64,000 nt of DNA from Cydia pomonella (Eukaryota; Arthropoda; Insecta; Lepidoptera; Tortricidae): contig NC_084725.1 of NCBI RefSeq assembly GCF_033807575.1, positions 12,559,001 through 12,623,000 of the forward strand, read 5' to 3'. Made by a program: the position numbers and the translations under genes. A model generated the notes under the pieces. The model did no database searches and had not been told where the DNA came from. It was given only the letters and a program-made list of their open reading frames with translations. Below, one piece after another: positions 30,770 to 41,929 of the stretch; position 1 is the stretch's first letter, and every line of letters begins with the position of its first letter.

Positions 30770-32420
30770 TGTACGGAACCCTTACCGTGACAGAAGAACA
30801 GTGGCAGAAGTCGGATTGGAACCGGCGTCTTAAGCTTATGTGGCTAATTAATTATGAGGATATATCAGCTAAGCCACTTCTCAGGTAAACATCTCCGTCG
30901 CGCTGACGGGGACGGCTCCTCAAATTAGTGCGATAAGGACAACAGCAACTTGGCGAAAAATCCTCCGTAAAAAATTCAGAAATGGAGGTTTCGTTCTCGA
31001 CATTTTCCGCCTCCAAAACTTTACCAATCGTAACGAAATTTTGGGAACGGAATGAGAAAAAAATTATCTGTGTCTGGCCGTTTTGATTTTTGCGTTTATT
31101 GTTGCCTATTTTGTATGCTAGGCGTCTGTTTACGGCGCATTTATTTGGCCGTTTTTAGCGCTGTTTAAAGTAACCTAGTTCTTATAATAACAGGAATATG
31201 AAAAAAGCAAAACATACAGACACAATACTGGTAATATTGAACTCATATAAAAAAAAACTAGGGCTAAATTCCAGAGAGGAAAATGCCGAGAACGTTTGTA
31301 TGGAGAAATGACCAATAATGTATCCTCATAAAGTAATTTTATGAAGGTACCTTCAAATCAAAAGTATTATCAAAAAACTATTTGTTTTGGCACTAGCTTT
31401 AAAAAACAGCATTGAAACTACACATCGTTAAAACGAATTGCATAACCAAATGAAACCATTATGACGTCTGCAGCCAATGGTAGCATATTAAACATCGCGG
31501 AAATCCATGAAAAGACCAATGACGTACCTTCGCTCCTATTTCAGCCAATCACGTCACAGAACTGCTGATGCAAGGCCATATAAATATTAGACAAGTGGGA
31601 ATCAAGTACCATGTGTCATTATGTTTATTTTCAACCCTATAACATACGTCGTAAGATTAAAATTAGCTTGGATAACAATCTATTCCAAACGAGGAATCAA
31701 AATAAAAGGTCTTAAATTATTTGATGCGTTCGATTGAAATTAAACTCATCGGCAAACGACATAAGACTCATATTAGAATGAGTAGGTAAACATACGTATA
31801 ACGTTTTAAAAGTATGAAAATAATGACTCGTACACTTATGTCGATGCTATATGATCAATTTTCGAATGGCGAGCAGAGTGTAGAGAATCGCAGATAGGTA
31901 CTAATTAAAAGTAAATATACTTAATATATGTGTTAATGTTATAGTGTGGGTTTTTAGCGTTCTTCTGCCATGTTTGAAAACCCTAAAATAGAGAGTGACG
32001 AGACAAAATTAAAAATATAATAGGAGAGTATGATTAGCATGAAATTGGGTGCGGGCGGAGTTATTTTGGGTAAAAATAATTAAATATTTTGAAAAACAAG
32101 CCGCTGGGTAAATTATGTATAAATAACATGGAAACAGTCATTACGTACCGTAAAATGTGTATTCTTTGCTCCAAAATTTGCCCCATAATTCGAAAAATTG
32201 AACTTTTAAAATTATTATACTGTTGTTGTTATAATATATGTTATTGTAAAGTAGACTACCTCATATTATGTTATAACACTTAAATGAGGTCGTGATATAG
32301 TTTTCATATATAGAAAATTGTGCGTGGAGTCCCTCCGCGCGGAAGAAGTGAAACTTCGTAATGTGGAGATGAAAATAATGCTCTAAAATACATATGGTTT
32401 ATATAAAGAGGTATGGCTTA
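30770..32420. other. Unassigned AT-rich stretch
   Basis: A CCAGAGAGGAAAATGCCGAG motif at 31272 echoes the element at 18.1-18.6 kb. CAGCCAATCACGTCAC at ~31550 and TATAAAT at 31579 look promoter-like but no initiator at proper spacing follows. No gene called. Confidence 0.4.
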
Positions 32421-32423
32421 TAT

Positions 32424-32475
32424 TAACCTTTTTGGAAGTCACATAAGAAGTTTCACTTCAAAAAATATTTTAAAT
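32424..32475. repeat. Direct repeat left of the tRNA pseudogene
   Basis: TGGAAGTCACATAAGAAGTT and TTCACTTCAAAAA; near-identical block at 32715-32762. Confidence 0.8.
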
Positions 32476-32573
32476 TAAGATTTATAAAATAGATTTAATA
32501 CATTATATTTAAATATATATATTCTAAAATTCGTAAATAATAGAAAATATAAAAAGAAAAAATACAAAAAATC

Positions 32574-32636
32574 AGGTTCCACCGAGATTTGAACTCTGAT
32601 CGCTGGATTCAGTGCTAACCATTACACCATGGAACC
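32574..32636 (-). pseudogene. tRNA-Gln pseudogene, anticodon arm deleted
   Basis: Minus strand: GGTTCCATGGTGTAATGGTT ... GAGTTCAAATCTCGGTGG, ending AACCT. Acceptor stem, D arm (A box) and T arm (B box GAGTTCAAATC) match eukaryotic tRNA-Gln. The sequence jumps from AGCACT to GAATCCAGCG. It is 63 nt instead of 72, lacking about 9 nt of the 5' half of the anticodon stem and the loop, anticodon included. A T-run (GATTTTTTG) follows as a possible Pol III terminator. It cannot be a functional tRNA. Confidence 0.85.
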
Positions 32637-32714
32637 GGCTGAGCTAATCGACGAATTTACTCATCACAAATTATTACTACTTTATGTTACCGATTATAGC
32701 GTTAAACGTTTAAC

Positions 32715-32762
32715 GCAACCTTGTTGGAAGTCGCATAAGAAGTTTCACTTCAAAAACTTTTG
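32715..32762. repeat. Direct repeat right of the tRNA pseudogene
   Basis: TGGAAGTCGCATAAGAAGTT and TTCACTTCAAAAA, one substitution from 32424-32475 in the shared core. Confidence 0.8.
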
Positions 32763-32829
32763 GAGCACAATTGCCTGTGAAGGTGAAATTAGGAGCATTC
32801 AAAGATTACTACGGAATTAGTTTTTCGCT

Positions 32830-33495
32830 CCTAAATTTTATAATAATCTAAGAAAGTCGTAATATACCACGTGATAGCCCATAAAAACAGAGAAAAAGTT
32901 TTACCACTTCTAAATATTTTCCATCCTCCAAGATCTTTCTATGTTATTGACACTGAATAACTAGGTTTATAGGTTTTCCTTCTATTCAAAATTCAAAGTT
33001 CAAAATTTGCAATACAATTTTTTTAAAGCGAAACCTATAAACCTAGAATATATTATACTGAAGCGATCGACATCAAAATCAAAGTGTTAACAAATCACTT
33101 TACCAGTTTAGTTTTTAGAAAATAATTTAGTTAGTAGAAAACGTTTTCTCCCGAAATGGAAGTTCAAAGAAAAAATACCGTTCTTTCGGCAGGATCGCAA
33201 AGCTATTCTTCCCTCTTAAGTGGTCTTTCTATGTCAGAATATTATCATATATGTTCAAAGAAACCGTTAAGACATTCCAATCCAACAATAAATCTCGTAA
33301 TATGACGTGCAATAAAATGTACAAACCATAATACAACATATAGGCAATGTTTATATATTGTGCTCACGCGCACATCGTAACACAATGGAAACGTACAGGG
33401 CGAATGGAATAACATGCCCTGTTATTCCATTCGCTCATTGACAAAAGCAAGTCAAATGAAACTACAAACACACATATATACATATATAGCTTAAA
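32830..33495. other. Unassigned stretch
   Basis: No supported feature. Confidence 0.5.
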
Positions 33496-33499
33496 TCTA

Positions 33500-33575
33500 A
33501 AATAGGCCCTTGAGGCCTCGTTGTATCGCAATACTGATACGTTGTGCGAGGAAGCCGCCAGCTTTTCGGTAACCG
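33500..33575 (-). pseudogene. LINE-type C-terminal relic, second copy
   Basis: Minus strand GYRKAGGFLAQRISIAIQRG then a stop. It shares the run ending FLAQRISIAIQRG with the relic at 3715-3998 but lacks ~28 nt just downstream. The longer minus frame 33364-33651 reads the wrong frame. Confidence 0.6.
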
Positions 33576-33856
33576 GAATCTCTACCGACTTATGAGTTTC
33601 ACTAGTCGTTATACCGCCTGCGGGAGTCCCCACAGTCTTTATATCGACCAATGAAACTGGGGACTACGTTTGTATGTAAGGGCGGTTTCAGGTAGTCATC
33701 AACGTATGACTAAGGTCGCGTTACGCTGGTCGCTTACAGCGTTCGTTACGCTTTTAGAATACGTAGCGTAAGCACGTGAGTCATCGATATAATCGAACTA
33801 ATCATCACATGTGTGGTCCAAGCCATGATCGGAAAGCGGAATACAGTAACTGCATA

Positions 33857-34174
33857 TACCGGGTTTTTCCTGTAACAGGAGCAAATGTAGGCTGTAATCC
33901 TCAAACTCACCAACTTTAAAAAAAATATGTTTTAATTTTTATTACACATTGAAGTTAATTCTAAGACGCAATGTATTGCGAATTTTGTTACGTTTGAAGC
34001 GTGACAAGCAACGTTAAACACACTGATGCCAGCGTACATTGAAAACAAATTTGTATAAAAAATACCTAAAGATTTAATGATTTTTAAAATTAATTAATCA
34101 TAAGTTATATTGTTTTAGGCGTACAATATGTATATTGTTTAATTATTTGCTCGTGTTACAGGAAACATCCGGTA
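33857..34174. mobile_element. MITE with CCGGGTTTTTCCTGTAACA ends
   Basis: Left CCGGGTTTTTCCTGTAACAG and right CGTGTTACAGGAAACATCCGG are inverted over ~30 bp, with TA outside both ends, compatible with a TA target. AT-rich interior. Confidence 0.8.
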
Positions 34175-34306
34175 TAATAACTTCTTTGTTTTAAAACTTG
34201 TAAGTCGAGACGGAAAATCAGTATTTCATTTTTATTCACGCAGGAGTTTGTAGAATGGCTGTGTGGAATGAGGGGTACCGTCACGGACTTTAATTGTTGA
34301 GCCATT

Positions 34307-34567
34307 TAAATAAATAAATATTATAGGGACATTCTTACACAAATTGACTGAGTCCCACGGTTAGCCAAGAAGGCTTGTGTTGTGAGTACTCAGACAACGA
34401 TATATATAATATACAAATACTTAAATACATAGAAAACATCCATGACTCAGGAACAAATATCTGCGCTCGTCACACAAATAAATGCCCTTACCGGGATTCG
34501 AACCCAGGACCGTCGGCTTCATAGGCAGGGTCACTACCCAAGTACCCACCAGGCCAGCGCGGTCGGG
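34307..34567 (-). mobile_element. SINE-A, near full-length
   Basis: Plus-strand order is tail (AAATAAATAAATATTATAGG), body, B box complement (GGGATTCGAACCC), A-box region. The head carries a small duplication (GTACTTGGGTAGT versus GTAGT). Confidence 0.9.
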
Positions 34568-34866
34568 TTTACTTTACATTGGACATTTTGTTCCGTTAGT
34601 ATTGAGAACCAAATTTGCTCGAACCCTATATGGCTCAACTATTAAAGTCCGTGAGTGTAAGTAAGGTAATTATTAGTATACAATCCAGGAACAGGAAGTC
34701 TAGGTATCAGCAGTACAAATACTTGATGCGATTCGTAGGTTTAATTAAAGATTGCAATACTACATCTACCATATACCTAAGTGAGCGTGATCTAGGTTAC
34801 TTATATTACATATATGTATATGTCCATATATCACAATTAGATAAATAACGACAGGTATTTTTCGCG

Positions 34867-34972
34867 GCTTTTTTTTATACTACGTCGGTGACAAACAAGC
34901 ATACGGCCCGCCTGATGGTAAGCAGTCTCCGTAGCCTATGTACGCCTGCAACTCCAGAGGAGTTATAGTTAT
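34867..34972 (-). repeat. LINE-D tail
   Basis: T-run, ACTACGTCGGTGACAAACAA, GTAGCCTATGTACGCCTGCA; truncated within the ~110-bp tail. Confidence 0.85.
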
Positions 34973-34974
34973 AG

Positions 34975-35645
34975 CGGCTAAACAATTTAATTTCATTATC
35001 CTATTTTTATGTATATTTTATTAAAGTCACTTTCCGCACGCTAAACAGCTACGTAAAGTGGCACTTTTTGAGCAACTGTATTAAAAAAAAAAATCGCGAG
35101 CGCCGCAAGTAACAAGCGACAGCGTTTTTATAATAACTAGGAAGTTAATTTATTTAAAAATCATTCTTATTTTGTAAAGAGTAAAGTTGGTATTAGACTA
35201 ATAACAAGCATGAATTGGTTCTAATTGGTAAAACTGTAGCATTTTTAAAGTGGTATCACGAAGTGAGAGGTGTGAATATAATTAGTGGGATTGTTAGCGT
35301 AGCTTTTCATTGTTAATTTTTCTGGATGTGAGTCACGTTGTTAAAATGCATGTCTGCCTAGTCTAGCCATAAATTCTGATACAAAGTTAATTGTTCCTAG
35401 AGGCAATGATTTTGAAGTTACTTAATCGATTGTTTTCATGAATATAAAAATAGCATACATTCAGATCCACAGCGCAGGCTTCATCATCTTTCAGAAAGCT
35501 AATCCACCTTAGGTTTCGTCAAAATAAAAAGTGCCTTTACACATATGCCATCTGCGATACGCATCGTCAAAATTTAAAGCAAATAAGTGATTACAAAAAA
35601 CAAACACACCCTTAATAAAGAAACTAATAACGAGTAAAAAATTCC
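34975..35645. other. Unassigned stretch
   Basis: No supported feature. Confidence 0.5.
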
Positions 35646-35650
35646 TATCT

Positions 35651-35815
35651 AATGGCTCGTCTACACGATGGGCCATCATACTGGCCCACTAAGATGGGCC
35701 ATCGCATGGCTATCTCGCTGGTCTAGCGCTGGGCCATCGTGTCAAGGAGCCATAATCATCACATGGCCATCTCGGTGGTCCTGCGTTGGGCCATTGTGTA
35801 GAGGAGCTATAATGA
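35651..35815. mobile_element. MITE with GGCTCGTCTACACGATGG ends
   Basis: ATGGCTCGTCTACACGATGG and TTGGGCCATTGTGTAGAGGA are inverted. Related to 21864-22180. The plus frame 35668-35877 is repeat. Confidence 0.8.
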
Positions 35816-35829
35816 TTATTTCATGTTGT

Positions 35830-36650
35830 CATTTCTCACCTAGTAGTAGTAGTAATACAAGCGAAATGCACACCTGACTGACATCATATTGATGTCACAA
35901 TGTAAGATTGAATTGGCCTCATAGGGCCATTATATGTTAAATCAATGTAATATTACACTCTCTTATCGCCCATATCTCAAGCCATAACACAGTTATTATT
36001 GTAACTCTGATTGTTCGGCGCACGGTCCCGCGTTCGGTTCCCGACGAAACATTTAAAGTGTTTCTTTAAGTGCCTATTGAAGTGTGACGAGTTTATGAGT
36101 TTCGAGAACTGAGATCGGTATTTTAATTTTAAATGTGTTTTAGTTTTAGCTTTAGTCAATGGGGTATTTAATTTTTCTAGAAGTTATTGAAGTCTAAGCT
36201 ATTTAAGTATTGATAACCGAGCGAAAAGGCATGTGGCTTATCTGACTCATATCTGGGCCGATTTTTTTGTCAGATTGATACAATTTGGTTAGTTTAAACA
36301 GCTCCTCATTCTGGGCGTTATAAAAAAGAAATTCAAATTTGGGACAAAAAAAAAATTATGTAGGTAATTGGGCCAATTTCTTTTTCCTTTTTTTAATGTG
36401 ACGGAGTGTAGCTTTTTGTTGAGTGATTTTTAGTTTAAAATTTTTCTCAAGTAAAATATATTTCTAATCTATTCTGATTATCTATAAATTAAATTTTATC
36501 AAGGTCTGACGAAGGAAAGGAATGTATGAAATCCCTGATTTGTTGTGCTATATTATTGGTTAGATTTTTTAAAGGTTTTCTAATGTGTGGATCAAACACA
36601 TTTTAGAAAAATGTCACTTCTGTGGAAAATACATACAAAAGTTAACGACC
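35830..36650. other. Unassigned AT-rich stretch
   Basis: A B-box-like GCGTTCGGTTCCCGAC at ~36031 has no partner A box, so no tRNA-like element is called. Confidence 0.4.
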
Positions 36651-36654
36651 CAGT

Positions 36655-36755
36655 AGGGCTAAGATGGTCGGCTCTTTATCATTTGTCACGTTCTAACACG
36701 CATGTAAGCGCGAAAGTGACAAGTGAAAAAAATGGAACCATGCTGCCAACGCTGG
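36655..36755 (+). repeat. Dispersed repeat (AAGATGGTCGGCTCTTTATC)
   Basis: TCACGTTCTAACACGCATGT, GCGAAAGTGACAAGTG and ATGGAACCATGCTGCC. The same order occurs at 58495, 59670 and, inverted, 63545. Confidence 0.7.
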
Positions 36756-36758
36756 TAC

Positions 36759-36890
36759 AGTCACGTCTGGAAACATCGACACGATCGAAGTGCCAAAAAT
36801 ATGTATACACGACTTTATGGCCCATATATTAGGGTAGTGTATACATATTTTTGGCTCTTTGTCCATATCGATATTTTCAGACGTGACCCT
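36759..36890. mobile_element. Palindromic MITE, GTCACGTCTGAAAATAT family, copy 2
   Basis: CAGTCACGTCTGGAAACATC faces GATATTTTCAGACGTGAC. Inner AAAAATATGTATACAC / GTGTATACATATTTTT. Overlapping frames on both strands are incidental. Confidence 0.85.
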
Positions 36891-36949
36891 ACATATAGGT
36901 ATATCACGTTTATTCATTTGACTCTCAAGTAGGTACTGAAAAAATGTTT

Positions 36950-37720
36950 CCCGTCTGTTAGGATGCAGAAAAAAAATTTGCTTTGGATTATCTTAACTTT
37001 GCAATGTCTACAGGATAGACACGAAAGAGTTAAGCATATATAGACCAGCGGTTGAACAAAAATGGGTTTCGATAATATTAAAGTTTTTTCTTTTTTGATA
37101 TGTCATTGGGAGTATGTTAAATAATACTTTGGTAAAAAGTTAGAAATTTTAAGGTTGAGCTTTCGGTTATATTTAAATATTTTAATTTTTGCTAATAACT
37201 AAGTAAATATAGAATTAAAGTTACAGAAAACTTTAGCATATCGAATAACACTTCAATTTATGTACAATTTTCAGTTTTTAGAAATCTGGAACAGCTGCTT
37301 TCTGGTAAACGTAAAAACACGAGTTATTTTGTAAATATAGAATTAGAGTTGCTGATATTGCAAAATTACGATATTATCGATCAACTTAGTATTCTAGTAA
37401 AAAGTTAGACATGTAGACAATGTGCTTGTCTAGATATTGATTTCAGGTTAAGCAGTATAGCTAATATTGAATTAAAGTTTGTAGAGTTAATAATAATCGA
37501 TCATCAACAATGATCTCAGTTACTAAACAAAAATTTAGAAATATAAAATCACGGCGACACTCATTACTGATATGTATGCATTCCTTGCTTATATAAATAC
37601 CTTAAGTTTCAAACGCGCGGCAAGTTTGCGCGCGCCGCGCGCTGTGGCAGGAGGCAGCGAACAACGGTAGTGGGGAGCGGGGTGCCCTTGACTGCGTTTA
37701 CGGTCCATCAAAAAAATTCC
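36950..37720. repeat. AT-rich block with GC island, possible copy of 41.93-42.70 kb in reverse
   Basis: GAATTAAAGTT-type motifs recur (37213, 37480), followed by a GC-rich island at 37610-37690 (GCGCGCGCCGCGCGC). The 42-kb block has a GC island followed by repeated CTTTAATTCAATATT. The similarity is diffuse. Confidence 0.35.
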
Positions 37721-37837
37721 TAAAGCGTGTTTTAAATTAATAGCAATAGAAAATTGTTATTTTGTTGTTACTATAATAGGTATTGCCCGCGGTTTCGTTC
37801 ACGTAGAATTCGTTATCGCGTTACATGAATACCTATT

Positions 37838-37925
37838 ATTTATTTATTTAAACTTTATTGCACAAACAAAAAAAAAACTCAAATGGCGGACTTAATGCCA
37901 AAAGGCATTCTCTACCAGTCAACCA
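37838..37925 (-). repeat. LINE 3' tail (TTGACTGGTAGAGAATGCC type)
   Basis: Reverse complement of the tail at 19790-19885, starting with an ATTTATTTATTT run. Confidence 0.75.
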
Positions 37926-38228
37926 TTGGGTCAAATAGAGACAAAAAAAAACACATTCTCATACAGATGACCACCCTTCCTTGTACCATTTTAAAAGCCA
38001 GTTGCAGCTTTTCTTTCCCGATTTTTTTCAGATGTTTGGACTTGGTATTTTCCTCGCGATAGTTATTTGTTTTAAGGGGAATGTTGTTGTTAACCGCTAA
38101 TGCTAATATTGATAACCGATAGTTATATAGAGAATATAGAGATACGTTATAAGGTATATGCACCCTCATGTTATTTATTTCTGATAAGAAATAAATGTAA
38201 GACAAAATTCACAGTGATACATTTCAAG

Positions 38229-38421
38229 TAGGTTGCCTTGTAAGATTGCGTACGGATAGTTTTTTTGTTTGTTATTTCATCGTATGATATATCAAATGAA
38301 AGCTTATTTGAAAGTTGCCGTATTAAAAAGTTGGTCTAGTTAATGGTCGCCTAGATTAACCGATTTTTATATAAAATGTAGGCAACCATGGACTGGACCA
38401 ACTTGTTAAAAAGGCAACCTA
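38229..38421. mobile_element. MITE with TAGGTTGCCTT ends
   Basis: TAGGTTGCCTT (38229-38239) and AAGGCAACCTA (38411-38421) are perfect inverted ends of a ~193-bp non-coding segment. Confidence 0.65.
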
Positions 38422-38438
38422 GTACAGTTAGTAATATA

Positions 38439-38958
38439 GTACCTGGGCGACCGAGCTTTGCTCGGTTATAACTATTTATTGTAATATGGTGGTGATAATC
38501 TACATAAACTTAAAAAGTAAAATGTGAACTGACAATTATTATTATTTACAATCGATTTTAACCTTACAGCACTTGTCACAGAGTATCTATTGTCGATTTC
38601 TCTTATTACATAGGTCTTTTTTTTTACTAAATTAAACTTGTGTAAAACAATAAAAATTAAAAAATTATATATAAACTTGAACATTAAAAAAAAAAACAAA
38701 AGTTAGTCACCGGGCGAGATTCGAACCCGTAACACTCGTTTAGCAGTCCGCGTCTTAACCCGCTAGACCAGACGGACACTGGCCGGCAACACGAAATTAG
38801 TGACCATATTCTGCGTCGAAAGAAAAACGCATGAAAACTCGAAAACACGCGTTTTCCCAAACATACGACTAATCTAGATAGATTGTATACCCCCAAAAAC
38901 CCCTATATACCAAATTTCAGCGAAATCGTTAGAGCCGTTTCCGAGATCACAGAAATAT

Positions 38959-38997
<39 letters not shown>

Positions 38998-39028
38998 CAA
39001 GAATTGCTCCTTTAAAGGTATAAGATAA
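38439..39028 (-). mobile_element. Family C element with tRNA-like module, copy 1
   Basis: One end is GTACCTGGGCGACCGAG, with a perfect ACCGAG/CTCGGT hairpin. The other is CAAGAATTGCTCCTTTAAAG next to an AT microsatellite. Inside (38703-38785, minus) is a tRNA-like module with A box TGGTCTAGCGGGTTAAG and B box GGTTCGAATCTC. It has a SINE-like module plus long flanks; Helitron-like termini were considered and not confirmed. A second copy is at 40834-41303. Confidence 0.75.
38953..38997. repeat. (AT)n microsatellite
   Basis: Two uninterrupted AT runs separated by one extra A. Confidence 0.95.
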
Positions 39029-39249
39029 AATAACTTTTCTTTTGATATATCATGTGACGTTTTCGTTTACACACTAAAAGCACAGTGTAAAAAGTAACAG
39101 TGGGCCGACGCCTTTGATGTTTGCGTAAATGCCGACACCGCTCAAGGTCTCCGTACCTACCTAGGGTTATCACAGACTTACACAACTGCCCAAAAGAGGA
39201 TGGAAATGTTTTTAGTTTTCATGTTGTATGATGTATGTGTACAAATTTT

Positions 39250-39425
39250 ACAAATGACGTCCATTTTGGAAATAAAGATGGCGGACGTCACTTTTTTTGA
39301 AAAAGTCGTCATGGGTGTTGTTTTCTGGGTTTTTAGGGGTGTGGATTTCAAAAATGGCATCTATTTTGAAAATAAATATGGCGGACGCTACTTTTTGAAA
39401 TGGGTGTCGATGTGTGTAGCCGTGA
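39250..39425 (-). repeat. Inverted, diverged minisatellite monomers
   Basis: AAGATGGCGGACGTCAC and AATATGGCGGACGCTAC are reverse-strand versions of the GTCCGCCATCTTGG part of the array that follows. About two monomers. Confidence 0.65.
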
Positions 39426-39520
39426 TATCAACCACCTTTAATTCTAAAATGGTCTCTATTTTTGAAATCTGCACCAACAAGAACCGCCAAAATTGACGTC
39501 ATTTTTGTAATTGGAACCCC

Positions 39521-40220
39521 GAGGAACCTCGGAGATGACACCCATATCGATTTTTAAGAAAAATTAATGTCCGCCATCTTGGATTTCAAAATAGACGTCA
39601 TTTTCGTAATCGGAATCCCGAGGAACCTCGGATATGACACCCATATCGACTTTTAAGAAAAAATAATTTCCGCCATCTTGGATTTCAAAATGAACGTCAT
39701 TTTCGTAATCGGATCCCCGAGGAACCTCGGAGATGACACCCATATCGATTTTTAAGAAAAATTAATGTCCGCCATCTTGGATTTCAAAATGAACGTCATT
39801 TTCGTAATCGGAACCCCGAGGAACCTCGGAGATGACACCCATATCGATTTTTAAGAAAAATTAATGTCCGCCATCTTGGATTTCAAAATAGACGTCATTT
39901 TCGTAATCGGAATCCCGAGGAACCTCGGATATGACACCCATATCGACTTAAGAAAAAATAATTTCCGCCATCTTGGATTTCAAAATGAACGTCATTTTCG
40001 TAATCGGATCCCCGAGGAACCTCGGAGATGACACCCATATCGATTTTTAAAAAAAAAAAAATGTTCGCCATCTTGGATTGCAAAATGGACGTCATTTTCG
40101 TAATCGGAACCTCGAAGAACCTCGGAGATGACACCCATACCGATTTTTAAGAAAAATGAATGTCCGCCGTCTTGGGTTCCATAATGGATGTCATTTTCGT
40201 AATCGGCACCCTGAGGACTT
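39521..40220 (+). repeat. Minisatellite, ~99-bp monomer, about seven units
   Basis: The anchor GAGGAACCTCGG recurs at 39521, 39620, 39719, 39818, 39917, 40014 and (GAAGAACC) 40114; a weaker end lies at 40213. Diagnostic variants give monomer order A-B-C-A-B-C'-D. The two A units are identical, and B units share GATATGACAC and AATTTCCGCC. Because 99 is divisible by 3, long minus frames cross the array, but a 97-bp unit breaks them. Confidence 0.95.
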
Positions 40221-40446
40221 TCAAAAATAATGAAAACATCAAATACTACATGATACATATACAAACAGAAGCAAGAAACAATTTCTTGCTTTTTAAAGTC
40301 TTAAAATACTCATAATTTCTTAAAATAAGTTATAAAACATGTCCGCCATTTTGAATTTGAAAATTGATATCATAATTATGATATATTTTTGTTTACACTG
40401 AGACAAATAATTAGCACATGTCGTATGAAATATTTTAATTGTGTTT

Positions 40447-40795
40447 TTTTTTATTTTTTTTTATACTATGTCGGTGGCAAACAAGCATACGGCCTGCCTA
40501 ATGGTAAGCAGTATCCGTAGCCTATGTACGCCTGCAACTCCAGAGGAGTTACATGCGCGTTGCCGACCCTAACACCCTCCCACCCCTCGTTGAGCTCTGG
40601 CAACCTTACTCACCGGCAGGAACACAACACTATGAGTAGGGTCTAGTGTTATTTGGCTGCGATTTTCTGTAAGGTGGAGGTACTTCCCCAGTTGGGTTCT
40701 GCTCTAGAGCTGGAATGACATCCGCTGTGCTGTGCCCTACCACACAGAGCCAGATGACATTTACAATGCCCATACCTCTCTTATAATGCCTGTGC
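40447..40795 (-). repeat. LINE-D, long copy
   Basis: Tail, stretch GTTGAGCTCTGGCAACCTTA, CACTATGAGTAGGGTCTAGT and upstream part GTGGAGGTACTTCCCCAGTT ... AATGACATCCGCTGTGCTG, about 350 bp in total. I read it as a LINE 3' UTR; no coding part is present. Confidence 0.85.
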
Positions 40796-40833
40796 TAAAA
40801 ATGTGATTGCGAACTACCTGCAATAACTATACA

Positions 40834-41303
40834 GTACCTGGGCGACCGCGCTTTGCTCGGTTATAACCTTATAACTAACTATTTATTGTAATATGGTGGT
40901 GTATAGGTGATAATCTTAACTACATTCTTTTACTAAATTAAACTTGTCTAAAACAATAAAAATTAAAAAAATTATATATAAAATTGAACATATAAAAAAA
41001 AAACAAAAGTTAGTCACCAGGCGAAATTCGAACCCGTAACACTCGTTTAGCAGTCCGCGTCTTAACCCGCTGGACCAGACGGATAGTGGCCGGCAACACG
41101 AAATTAGCGACCATATTCTGCGTCGAAAGAAAAACGCATGAAAACTCGAAAACACACGTTTTCCAAAACATAAGACTAATCTAGATCGATTGTTTACCCC
41201 CAAAAACCGCCATATACCAAATTTCAGCAAAATCGTTAGAGCCGTTTCCGAGATCCCGGAAATATATATATACAAGAATTGCTCGTTTAAAGGTATAAGA
41301 TAA
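40834..41303 (-). mobile_element. Family C element with tRNA-like module, copy 2
   Basis: Same ends and order as 38439-39028. tRNA-like module at 41013-41095 (A box TGGTCCAGCGGGTTAAG). The microsatellite end is much shorter. The 131-codon minus frame is repeat sequence. Confidence 0.75.
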
Positions 41304-41393
41304 TTAGGCATTAAAACACTCGTGTGATCTTTTTAAGAAACTCACTTCGTTCGTTTCCTAAGCCCACACTCGTGTATTTTAATGCCTTTTATT
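41303..41393. mobile_element. Small palindromic MITE (AGGCATTAAAACACTCGTGT)
   Basis: AGGCATTAAAACACTCGTGT faces ACACTCGTGTATTTTAATGCC around AAACTCACTTCGTTCGTTTC. Confidence 0.8.
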
Positions 41394-41520
41394 AAGTAGC
41401 AGTAACATAAACTACTAATATAATTATGTTGAAAGTAAGTACAGGCGGCTAACACAATGGTAACAAAAGACAAAAGTTTTGAAAATGTAATTTTCATCAT
41501 CGTCACTTGGCTGTACATTT

Positions 41521-41633
41521 GAGGGCCTATCGCGAACCACGTTCGACGTGTTACCTCTCTGTCGCACTTGTAAATTCGTACGTAAGTATGACAGGGAGGC
41601 AACACGTCGAACGTGGTTCGCGGTAAGCCCTCT
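41521..41633. mobile_element. Near-perfect palindromic MITE (GAGGGCCTATCGCGAA ends)
   Basis: GAACCACGTTCGACGTGTTA faces GCAACACGTCGAACGTGGTTC. The outer GAGGGCCTATCGCG faces CGCGGTAAGCCCTC. The outer end resembles the 11488 and 62408 MITEs but the interior is unrelated. Confidence 0.9.
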
Positions 41634-41929
41634 GATGCCACCTCCATTAGTCTTTTGTACGCCCGTATAGCCTTCGACTCAATGTATAATCTACACTTTT
41701 TATGGAAACGTAGTTCCTCCTTCCCGTAGAAATATTTAACTTTCCCATCACCAAGAAAGATTATTTGCTCGCAGTTATTAGCTGCTCAATTCCTCGTTTT
41801 TTCTCTGTTACTAAGTCAGTACAGTACACATATCAAACATTTTTCACTCATTTTGAAGACATAATAACTTTTAATCTATAATTAAATTCATGTAATGTCC
41901 GCATCTAATTTATGTGCACGATAAACAAA

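Noticed and set aside
31550..31735. Promoter (CCAAT-like, TATAAAT) with a 38-codon frame
   Set aside because: The initiator candidate is only 25 bp from the TATA-like box and the short frame has no support.
38703..38785. Functional tRNA gene on the minus strand
   Set aside because: The module sits at the same place in two copies of family C with shared flanks, so it is part of a mobile element.
39521..40220. CRISPR array
   Set aside because: The ~99-bp period is fully repeated sequence without unique spacers, in a eukaryotic setting.
39895..40264. Repeated 33-residue peptide on the minus strand
   Set aside because: It follows from a 99-bp period. A 97-bp monomer and a 100-bp monomer break the frame, so there is no sign of selection for coding.
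38439..41303. Helitron pair
   Set aside because: There is an end hairpin (ACCGAG/CTCGGT), but no CTRR terminus at the right distance and no clear 5' TC start; left as family C.
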